From Trametes villosa (taxonomy: Eukaryota; Basidiomycota; Agaricomycetes; Polyporales; Polyporaceae): 64,000 nt of DNA. Positions 12,193-22,200 of this stretch are shown piece after piece. The notes under the pieces were generated by a model. The model ran no database searches. It was not told the DNA's origin and saw only the letters and a list, made by a program, of their open reading frames with translations. Position numbers and translations under genes: made by a program. The DNA lies in assembly GCA_002964805.2 (NCBI GenBank), contig PUDQ02000003.1, forward strand, positions 248,001 to 312,000, read 5' to 3'. The first letter of the stretch is position 1. Every line of letters starts with the position of its first letter.

Positions 12193-14393
12193 GTTGGTTC
12201 GTAGAGCGCAAAGGGAGCGTAGGAAGAAGGACTCGGGCACTGACCAACCTCCGGACACGAGCGAGCCAACTTAAGCACTCGACCGTGGAAGAGATGACGC
12301 TGCTCCTGGCACACAACGCTGATCGTGGTACAGCCCGCGCCGCGCCTGTCGGTGATGGACGATAACATACGCACCAGCTGCCGGCGCGGTATGTTTGCGC
12401 GGTGCACGAACAATGGCATGGCCTCCGCGTGCGTCCTGCGATCTCCGCTGAGCTGGGATCGCACTGCCGCGATCAGCGACTCGGAGTGCGCACGCCCCGT
12501 CCGCATTGGGCCGACGGACGGCTGCAGCCAGATCCCGACGGGCAGATATGCTGTACGCGCGATGCCTGATCGCCCGCTTGCACGTTGCGGGGACCCTTGC
12601 GACTTGGACCCTGAGGTACACCGTACGTACCGCGCGCCGACACCCCCTCTGCTCCTCGGAGTCGTCGGGCACTCGAAGTCGCCGCCTGCACCGTTAGATA
12701 GCGAGAAGGATGCCGCGGCGTGCGGCGCCGCTAAATCCGCTCGCCCACAACAAAACAACAAAAGGGAGGACCTAGAAGGCGCGAAGCTGATGAGCACGCC
12801 GACTCTAACTGCGCCATGCCGCTTCGAGCAGTGTCTGTCTGACCTCTGGTGGTTTCCAACTTTCCACGAGGAAGGGAAGCGCGGGCGATGTTGTGTTTAG
12901 CCCAAGTCGTGGCGGGGCGTGGTTGCGGACGACCATCAAACGTGCATCGCATGGTGGGGCGGTCGGGCCTGCTGTATCAAATATCTGATTGCATGAGCTC
13001 GAGGAGGCGACCGGCCGGGGTCAGTAGTGGACAGAGTTACTGCGTCTTTCTGAGTGGCGTATTGCATCCTAGAGGTACCGCTCTCACAAGGACCGCTCGG
13101 TGTGCGAGTGTACCGGAGTGTGAGCTACGCGCTGCGTTGGCGGTGGCAGTTGGGAACAGGAGTCACAGCGCGTTTTCGGCGCGGAGAGGTTCGGTAAGTG
13201 TCATTAGCGCCCACGCAACACAGCCACTCCCGTTGAGGCGCATATCGGCGCCTAATGGTTGGCTGTCTTTCCGGTCGACTCCTTCCTCGCCTTCTGAGCC
13301 TGATGCCTGCAGACGAACACATGCATGATTCCCCGCAAGATGCACGTTTGACCGTGGAAAAGGGATCTGCAAGATATCCGCCACTCTTCGCGCCCTCCGA
13401 GCTGCCCGATCGATGCACAGAGCGAGCAACCGAACGCGCACCGCCTCGCTCTGCTGGCAAAGTTTTTCCAGCTACTACCGTGCGCGCGCCCAGGACACCA
13501 TCACGTCTGCATGATACAGCTCGCTCGCATCCGCGCAAGCGCGACGATGGAACAGGCAGGTGCACGTCCGAATGCAAAATCCGCGTGCCGCTCATCATTC
13601 GCCCGGGCAGAAGAAGACTGGACGTGCCTATTGGTCCGCACGACGGATTCTCCCTTGATTGCCCGAGGGGGCGGTCATGCAGTCGGCCTCTTCAGGATGC
13701 AAGTCCGACCGCGGGCGGCACAGCGCTGCGGCAGTGGCGGGTCCATCCCACGCTTTGCACCCCAGCGGCCGCAGCGCTGTGCTTCTACCGTTTCATGGCA
13801 GAGGTTCTTGATGCATATGACATCACATTCCCCCGCGTCTCTAGCTGCATCGCAGCCGCCTCCCTCTGGATATCCAACAGCTCTCGCAAGACTCGACCTT
13901 GCAGCTGTGGCCGGCTGTTCTGTACGTCCCACCGACTCCGGCAGTGCCTCACTTCGGACCGCACTGGTCAAAGTCCAGCACCATTGCCAGGTCACATGCG
14001 CGCTGGGAGACTGCCGTGATGGGTCCGCGCGCGGGGGCAGGGATGGCCAAGAGCGGGCGACCTCGCTGATGGGCGTCCGCTCCACGGCGATTGCGCATCA
14101 TGGCCTCTGCCTTCTGAATCGGGGATGCTGATTGCAGGCCCGGAGGCGCGGCCGTGCTCGTGATGGCTGGATGCGCACCCTCTGATTGACGTCCGCGCTC
14201 CCACCCGCCCCGCCGGCCTGATAATGCGCGCGCCCCGGGCACGGGGCGAGCGTGTACTACCCCAGCTGCCCGTGCTAGTGCCAGTGTATATCCCGCGGCC
14301 GCCGTCTCAGCAGGCTTCGTCGCGCGCCCGGCCTCCTCCCCACACTTCATTCAATACACGACCCCTCCCTCTTCCTCTTCTTCGTCGTTCGCC
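12193..14393. other. intergenic between divergent genes
   Basis: About 2.2 kb separating the start of the minus-strand UbiA gene from the start of the plus-strand DUF6534 gene. Several 60-250 codon open frames overlap on both strands, as expected for GC-rich DNA, but none shows motifs, paralogy or splice structure. It presumably contains both promoters. Confidence 0.45.
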
Positions 14394-16100
14394 ATGGAGG
14401 CCAAAGTGGACTTTATGCCGATGTGAGTGCGCCGTACTTTGCATCGTGTGCGGGTCTGACATACAGTCGGTCGGTAGGATCGCTCCTTTGGTGAGCCGCG
14501 CCTCGTTGCCCGCTATCCGACACGCACTCACCGCGCGCGTGCCGTGATCCAGTTTTTCGCCAACTCGCTGAACTGGTTGGCCCTCGGCTGCTTCTTCGTC
14601 CAACTGTGTGCGTACCCTCGCGCCCGCCCACACGAGGCCTCCCCTCAACGTGCCCGCCCACTTCACAGACTACTACAACCAGCACTTCCGGTCCGATCAG
14701 CTCAAGATCCGCCTCCTCGGTACGTCGCGCATCGTTCACGGGAGTTCGAGACATTGACGGTCTGCTCGGTATACAGTGTACACGCTCTTCGTCCTCGAGC
14801 TGGTACAAACAGCGACGACGACGCACCAGGCATGGTACTACGGCGTCGAGCTCTGGAACAACCCCGCCGGCCTCCTCGTCTTCCCCTGGTCCGCGCCGAC
14901 CGTCCCAATCATGGCCGGCCTCAGTGAGCATCTCTCCCTCTGTGTTTTTGCGGTCGGATAGGGCTGACGGGAGGGGGACAGTCGCGGCCGTGGCGCAGCT
15001 GTTCTACGCGTGGCGCGTGTGGGCGTTGGCGCCGAACTGGGTGTTCAAGGGCATGGCCATCCTCATCACCCTCGTACGTTCCACTTCGCACCTCTTCTTA
15101 CAAGGAAGAAAGCTTACGAATTTGCCCCAAATAGCTCGCTCTGCTGCAGTGCTTCACCGCCGTGGTTGCGTCCGCTATCGTACGTACTTTTGCCTCGTTT
15201 ATCACGCGCATATACTCAAGGTGATATCGCAAAGTTCGCGGTGTTCCTCACCCCGCAGAAGCTCAACGAGCTGCACCCCGAGTTCGAGCTCTGGGTCGCC
15301 TCCAGCTTCGTCACCGACGTCCTCATCGCCGCCTGCATGCTCTGGATCGTCAGTCTTTCCCCCTCCCCTCCCTCCCCCTTACCCCCTGCTTTCCTGCCCT
15401 TCTCTCTCCGCACATTGGAGCGACGCTGACGCGGGGCCCTGCAGCTGTACACGGCGAAGAGCCAGACGATGTGGTCGCGCTCGAACAACATCTTCGGGCG
15501 GCTGATCGGGATCACGATCGGCACGGGCCTCGCGATCGCGCTGTGCGGCGCGCTCACGCTCGCGCTCTTTGCCACCACCGTCGGCGCGAGCTTCCAGTAC
15601 CTCCCCGCGTATGTCCCTCCCTCTCCTTTGAGTTGTACGACGAATACTGACGGATCCCGCTTGCAGCGCGTACATCTGGGGCAAGCTGTACGTCTACGTC
15701 CGCCCCCGTAAACACGGTGATTAGAGAGGAGAGGAGAGACTGACTGTGTGGGTCTGTGCAGGTACTCGAACAGCGTGATGGTGAGCCTGAACTCGCGCCG
15801 GAGCGGTGGCGGCGCGGGCGGCGCGACGAGCACGGGCGACGCGGACTCGTACCCGCTCTCCATCCACGTCTCGCACCAGGTTTTCCGCCGCGGCGACGAC
15901 GAGCGCAGCGCGTCCGTCGCCGCGCCCAGCTGGAACGCCGTATGTCTCCCCGTCCATTCTCTCACTTGGGAACAACGCTGACGGGGTGTGTAACGATGCA
16001 GCGCAAGTCGACGGCGGCGAGCGCGGTGACGGACAAGCAGTCGCTCCAGTTCGCCGAGCCGGAGCTGTACGCGCCCAACAAGGAGGGCCTCGCGGTCTGA
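14394..16100 (+). CDS. DUF6534-type seven-TM membrane protein
   Basis: Twelve exons close in frame to 335 residues: 14394-14422, 14478-14490, 14553-14607, 14669-14719, 14777-14923, 14982-15073, 15135-15179, 15235-15348, 15445-15608, 15667-15687, 15762-15939, 16002-16100. Hydrophobic segments follow the order known for this fungal family: NWLALGCFFVQLYYY; then VYTLFVLELVQT with an ATTTHQAW loop; VPIMAGLIAAVAQLFYAWRV; MAILITLIALLQCFTAV; FVTDVLIAACMLWI; then LIGITIGTGLAIALCGAL. The cytosolic signature KLYSNSVMVSLNSR follows, then a Ser/Gly-rich tail. Exon 2 is only 13 nt. The family has no established biochemical role; a receptor-like or membrane-organising role is inference. It is the only plus-strand gene in the 6-20 kb group. 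Confidence 0.88.
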
Positions 16101-17940
16101 TTTGCCCCTCCCCCCCTCCGAGTCCCCGAGTCCCGGTGTGTGGTTTGAGCGGGGCTGGCATGCCCGTGCTCCCGGTGTTTCCTTCGCCGACCCCTCCCTT
16201 CCCTTGCTTCTTCCTTCGTTTCCCCCCTCCGAGGCGGTCAGCGCTCTCGGCGGGAGGTGTACATATGGCATTGCCCTTGCCCCGCGTGTGTCATTCAGCG
16301 GAGTACAGGGCGGGGACGGCGAGGGACGATGCGTATTATTCCTTATTTACAAACCCGGATGGGCGGTGTAAAAGTGCTGCATGTGTGTTGTATACCTTGG
16401 ATGATCTGTACTGTACGTTTCCGTCTCTGTCTAAGTATTTGGGCCCCACGACCGTTGCGTGATGCCTCCGCTCGTCGTCACTAGAAGGGTTGGACGACCC
16501 TCGTCGCACCAGCGACGAGGCTCTCAAGGCGACGGGCGTTCCGCAGCCCGCGATGCCCACCCACCGCCCGCCTCTGGGTGCCACGACGGTCGCCCTCCCA
16601 CCAGCCTCCATCTGACATCTATCCATGTACGTCCCTTACTCCCGTACCTCGACGACTCGGCCGTCCAGCGGCCCTCCGCGCCCGGGTCCCTCCCCTCCGA
16701 ACCTCTCAACTTCCCACCGCGGGCACAGCACACGCAGTACTGGTGACCCAGATCCCCCGACGTGCACACGATCTCAGCCTCTCCAGACTCCGCGCGGCGC
16801 TTCTCGACGAGACGCAATTCCAGCTCATTGTTCCTGCTTCGAAGCATCATCTGAGCAACGCGCTCCTGTGCTTCTCGCTCTCGCTTGGCCGGGCCCGGGG
16901 GTGATGAATCGGCCGAAGCCCGCTGCGCGTCCCTCGAACTGAGAGCTCCGGATCCTACGCGCGACGCCCATGCTTCTCAGTCGCTTCTCCATCAGCATCA
17001 GCGTTAGGCTGGGCCCCGGGCTTCGACGTCTGAATCGCCCTGTCCCTTCCCGCTTCCCTCCCCTTCCCGCTTCCTCACACTTCGCGCTTCCCAGGGCTTC
17101 TCCGAACGGACAGTCCTGCGAACGCGAACGTGATATGACATATGACATCGCTGCCGTAAATCGCAGGTCGGGGGTTGGCGGCGGTAGAAGTCGGGACGCG
17201 TGGGTGGCACACACTGAAACTCGTCGGAGTGGAAGATGCGCACAGATACAAGATACAGGCAGAGTAGCCGCGGCGCAGGCACTGGGCAGCATGCAGCATG
17301 ACATCGGAGCGGGGGTCTTCGGAGAAGGTCTGACAGCCTGACCGCCGAGCGGCGAGCGAGCCATACGCAGGCCTTGGGTTTCAGGATGGATGGAAGAGTG
17401 GCACCCGAGCCGCCCCGCTGCCGCTGCCGCGATCGTGTGCTAATAGTAACGCGCGCAGACAATGAGGTGCGGGCTCACCTGCAAAACTGCTCCGAGAGCT
17501 TCTAGCTAGCGGCGTAAGTTCGGAACGGAAGACAGGATGGAAGGGCGGGACGAAGCTAAGTATACCCGCGCTCCGAAGGTGCAGGGTCTTAGGGTCTTTG
17601 GTCTTTTCCAAGAACTTGGAGCTCTGAGGCGCGCGGTTGTCGAATGTCAAGCGTAACTCTCGGAGGCGGGTGCAGAAGCCTGCCGCTAAGCATTGGCACT
17701 AGAACCTGTTCGTCCAGCCGCCTGAAGACCGTATGTGTCCGCACCGAGCCGTCTCGCCGAACGGTCTCGGAGGCCAAGACTGCCAATGTCTTCCCAAGCC
17801 ATCTGTTCTTGGGCTTGTGCTTACCTCGTGCGCGAGCTTGGAGACTTTGCAGAATCCGAAGAAGCGAAATAGCTAGCCAGATGACTCTCCCAAGAAACAG
17901 AATGCAATAAAAACATACAAAACCTACACCAACACCAGCA
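16101..17940. other. intergenic between convergent genes, no gene recognised
   Basis: About 1.8 kb between the stop of the DUF6534 gene and the stop of the minus-strand P450. GC-rich open frames overlap on both strands, with no recognisable motifs and no consistent splice sites. Confidence 0.45.
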
Positions 17941-20211
17941 CTACTCCCTGACGCACGACTCGATCACCTGCGCCGCCGCCGCCGAGCGTGGCCGGATCTC
18001 GCACTTGAACGGCACCGGCCGCCTATAGCCCGCGTCCCCTTGTACGTTAGCAAACCAAAACCAGAACCCCACGAAAAGGGAGGGGGAGGGAGAGAGACGC
18101 ACGAGATGGCCCCGGAGACGAACTCGACCTTCGGCGGCGCGCAGCCGGCGGGGATGCTCACGGACATGACGGCGAGGAACTGCGCGACGGTGAGCCACGT
18201 CGAGTCCTCCGCGAGGAACTTCCCCGGGCACACCCTACAAACGTTCCCAATTTCGCATCAGCACTTTGTTACCCCATACCGCGGCGCCGTCCACCAGTAA
18301 CGAGAGAGCGTGACGCACCGTCTGCCGAACCCGAACACGTATCTGCTCGGGTCGTTCGAGCTGCAGTCGAACGAGCCGTCCGGCGCGAGGTAGCGCTCGG
18401 GCCTGAACGCGAACGGCTCCGGGTACTTCGCGGGGTCGTGCGTGATCCCCCAGACGTTGCCCATCACGATCGAGCCCTTTGGGATGTGGTACCCCTTGTA
18501 CACGTCGTCCTCCTTCAGCAGATGCGGTATGCCTACATATTTGATCACTCAGAATGGGAATACGCGCAACAGGGACACGCGGAGGGGAGGGGGCAGGGAC
18601 GCACCGGTGGGCGCGGGCGGGTGCCAGCGGAGGATCTCCTTCATGATCGCGGTCACGTACGGCAGCCGGTCGCGGTCGACGAAGTCGGGCAGGCGCTGCG
18701 CGCCGACGACGCGGTCGATCTCCTCTTGTGCGCGCGCCTGCACCTCCGGGTGCAGCGCCATCACCAGCAGGAACACCTCCCCGCTGATAATCGTCTGCGT
18801 CCCCAGCCACGAGCCAAGCCCAAAATCAGCAGTGAGCGTCGGGCGAGAGGCGGGAGGGAGAAGTGAGACATACGGTCTCGAATGCGGCTAGCGGCGGGGT
18901 GATGTGCGTGAGTGGGTGCTCGGGATCAATGACGAGGCGGGGAAGGAGGCGGGGAAGGAGGAGGGGAGGGACTAACCTCCGTAGGCTAGCGCGGCTGTGT
19001 CGCGGATCATACCCTCTTCGGGCGAGCCGTCGGCGGGTGCGAGCTCTTGCAGGAGGCTTGCGCTGTACGAAGGCTTCGCCAAGCCCTTGCTCTACAGTGT
19101 GCAGCGCCCTTGATAAACCTTCGCGCATTACCAGAATGAAGTCGACGTACCAGTCGGTCCTTGCAAGTATCAAACGCGACATTCCGGAGGTCCTCAAGGT
19201 CTGCACGCCAGCGTTGGAGCTGTAGAGAGACCGCCGACCCTCCGAGCCATTTCGGAATAAACTGCACTACGGGCAAGCGTTAGTCCGGGTAGATGGAGCG
19301 GGTATATGCGGAGAAGTAAACGTACTGATCGCCGAGGGGTTCATGAGCCACATCGGGGGACTGAGCGCGACCGAAGTCACGTCCATGACCGCCTCCGCCG
19401 TCTTCAGCAGCGGGTCCTCCGCCGACTCGATCATGATCCCATACGTCAGGTCGATGATCAGCTGTCCCGACCGTCTGCGATTCACGCATGAGAAAACGCG
19501 GAGAGCGCGAAAGAAGTGCGGAGGATAGGGCTTACAGCCTGAGGTGCTCCGAGAACGCCTCGGGGTCGCGCACGAGGTTCTGCAGAAGGCGGCCCATCGT
19601 CGCGCGGTGCGAGTCGTAGAACATCTGCAGCGCGGCGGGCGACGCGTACTTGCTGCTGAACAGGCGGCGCAGCGCGCGCCACTGCTTCCCGTACGGCATG
19701 AAGCCGAAGTTCCACTTGTCGTGGCCCACCCTGCGAGTTTGCGCGGGTCAGCGGACGCGTCTTGGGCGGAGCGGAGGCACAGCAACAGCAGGGGCTCACA
19801 GGTTCATGAGGGGGAAGTCCGGGCGGTCTGAGTAGATGCCGAAGCGGTTCTCGAGGAGGTCCGTGGTCGCTTCGGCGGAGTTGAGGAGGATGATGTGCCG
19901 TCCGAGGACTTGGAGGTGCACGACGTCGCCTACGACGCGTTATAGAGGGTGTGCAGGATACAGTAGTTACGAGACGCACCATATTGCCCTGACCATGCAG
20001 CAAACGTTTTCCATGCGCTCTGCCGCGGTATGTCAAAGAGGTTCCCGAGTATCGGTAGGCCCCTGGGGCCGGGAGGAAGTGGTGTCTTGGAGACCTTCTG
20101 CAGCCAGATTCCGCGTAGGGCAAGGAAGACAGCGACAGAAGCAGCAAGATAGAGCCCGAGAGTGTTGAGCTCGACCGGCAGCCTGTCGAGAGAGAACGGC
20201 GAGGAAGACAT
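17941..20211 (-). CDS. cytochrome P450 monooxygenase (first of two)
   Basis: Eleven exons join to 522 residues: 20211-19980, 19929-19800, 19730-19536, 19474-19326, 19266-19151, 19091-18977, 18887-18874, 18794-18605, 18532-18319, 18234-18103, 18022-17941. A single N-terminal membrane helix (TLGLYLAASVAVFLAL) precedes the hinge LPPGPRGLPILGN. The I-helix reads YGAAFETTISG, with E in place of the usual D before TT. The K-helix ExxR is KEILRWHPPAP, the PERF region is FRPERYL, and the heme loop is FGFGRRVCPGKF with the cysteine ligand right after an intron. Length is normal for a fungal microsomal P450. A 14-nt exon (18887-18874) encodes AFET of the oxygen-binding site. Its place next to UbiA and adenylating genes suggests oxidation of a secondary metabolite; substrate unknown. 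Confidence 0.92.
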
Positions 20212-20726
20212 GGCGTCCGCAGGAGATGGTGTGTCTCGCCCCCGTCCGAGGCTCATGTACTGCAAGTAGTGCCGGAGACAAGCAGCGCCTCGCGAGCGTG
20301 ATCATGCATGGCTGATGGCCACGACGACATGATTGCCCCGGCAGCCCGAATGGAAGCACAGCACGGTGATTGGCCATGGCGTTTGGGGGGAACCGGTGGC
20401 AATGAGCACTCGGCGTGCGTGCGTGCGGAGATGTCGGTGGAAGCCTGCCACCTGGGTCCTGGAGGAGCGCATCTTTTTCCGGCTGTTCGGATGTTGTGAT
20501 GGAATGACATAGGGCGCCGACCTAGCTGGTGGCTGTTCTGATGCACCTCTACCGCAGATAGGAAAGTGATCCCGAGTTGTGCGCACTGCGCGGGGGATCT
20601 GCGATTCCGCTGCCCGCACCGCACCTGCAGGAGGTGATACACGATCACGGTGTGCCCGAGGGTTGATCATGAAAAAAGCGTGCGTACCCTGCGATCGGGG
20701 TGCGTAGAGCGATCCCCGAGCCCTCA

Positions 20727-20736
20727 TCGATGCTAA
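20727..20736. repeat. target-site duplication, left copy
   Basis: The 10-mer TCGATGCTAA lies directly outside the left inverted repeat and recurs in direct orientation at 21422-21431, just outside the right one. Confidence 0.75.
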
Positions 20737-21421
20737 GAGTAGTAGTAGAAATGAAAACTAAAACTGAGCGTGGGTGTGGGAACGGCGAGATTTCATCGGA
20801 GGAAGCTCCGCCAATCAGCCGCGTGTCCGGCCGGCAAGGCGCAGAGGCGCGCGTCGGGGCGGAGGGCGGGACAAGGGCGGGACAAGGGCGGGACATGGCG
20901 CGAAAGCGTCTAAGCAGCGCGCGCGACTCTGAGCACTAAGTAGTGCATAATATTCTCGCGCGCGCGGGGACTAGTAAGCCAGAATTTCCCGCGTACAAGT
21001 ACCAAACGGCGGCGCGCGTTGTACTGAGTGCGCGCGCGGCCAGTATATCATTGAATTCCGGGGTTTTACAAAACATCCCTCATAGTGAGCCTGCGCGCGC
21101 GCGTTCGGCTCGCGCCTCTCAGCGCGAAGAGAGCGCGAGCCCCGCGCAAGGGCGCGCGCCGCCCACGTATGCTACGTATACCTTCTTATTACAATTTTTG
21201 TTAGTACTACAGTAAACGCGAGCAATCGCGCGCTGCATAGCGCAGTGCGCGCGATGCCCTGCTCACCGTCGAAGGCAGCGCGCGCCCGTGGGAAGAGGCG
21301 GCCCGCCCGATGATGGCGGGAGCCTTGCGGCGGATTGCCGAGCTCAGCCGGACTTCTCCCCGATGAAAATCTTGCGTTCCCACACCCACGCTGAGTTTTA
21401 GTTTTCATTCTTGTCACTCCC
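20737..21421. mobile_element. 685-bp non-autonomous DNA transposon (MULE-like MITE)
   Basis: The ends are inverted copies of each other for roughly 60 bp: the left end around 20751-20800 and the reverse complement of 21360-21412 share ATGAAAACTAAAACT, GCGTGGGTGTGGGAACG and TTTCATCGG in order. Identical 10-mers flank the element on the same strand. A 9-11 bp duplication is typical of Mutator-like elements; hAT elements make 8 bp. The inside is very rich in CGCG and codes for no transposase, so it would depend on one elsewhere. An 11-bp unit (AGGGCGGGACA) is repeated three times at 20863-20895. It sits about 0.5 kb upstream of the P450 start, so it may affect that promoter. Confidence 0.78.
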
Positions 21422-21431
21422 TCGATGCTAA
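21422..21431. repeat. target-site duplication, right copy
   Basis: Direct copy of the 10-mer at 20727-20736, immediately outside the right inverted repeat. Confidence 0.75.
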
Positions 21432-22200
21432 CCATATGCTGCGTGCTGGTGACAGTGATACATACTGTCCTCGGGGCCCGGAAGATGTGTACGTTTAGTG
21501 CAGTACGAGCTGAGGGTCATCCTGAATATCGTTATGTTGTCCAGAGCGATTGCGGATAGCTTGCACAAATGTCGGCGACAGCGGTACCTCCCTCCGGCTA
21601 TTCGAGCAGACCGGCCGGGATAATCTTGGACACGTACACCTGAAGAAGTGTATCATTCATTCACGGCCCTGCCAACGTAGTTCGAAGTCGCCTTGCATGC
21701 TAGACAGGTTCGAGGGATAGCAATGGTTGGAGACGGTGGTAAGAAAGCAGCACAACGCCCGGCGCCTAACGTGGCATGGATTCCTGAGCGAGCGCTTTCG
21801 AGTCGGATTTATCCGAGAGGCCTGAAGCTTGCAGTTCCGACATGTCCTCCACCACCAAGCAGACCTCGAAAAGATGAGTACTGGGGGCTAGTTAAGACCC
21901 CGACCCGAAAGATACGTGGAGCGCCAGAAAACCCATGCAGGGAAACTGAAAGAGCCCCAAGTATTACGAAGTATACCGGACGCCGCAGCTTTAACTGGAG
22001 GCAGCTGTTTCGTGGGGCTTCGTCCCGGCCAACTCAGAGAACAGCGTATGACACAGAGAATCGACTTGATATGCTTTAACAGATAATATTGATACAGACG
22101 GGCCTTTTCACCAAGATGTCCTGATACCACATTGACTACCATTCAGACCGGAGACAAGTGTCCTATCGTCCGAGCCTCCTCCTACACCGAAGATACCCAA
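21432..22200. other. 3' flank of array copy A, shared with copy C
   Basis: Read on the minus strand, the part next to copy A (about 22000-22190) matches the DNA after copy C (about 34975-35110), including TGTCTCCGGTCTGA and ATCTTGGTGA in the same order. The duplication therefore carried at least 150-200 bp of 3' flank. No gene seen in the rest. Confidence 0.5.

Noticed and set aside
20943..21215. Open frame inside the MITE
   Set aside because: No transposase motif; the interior is CG-repeat-like and the frame is best explained by base composition.
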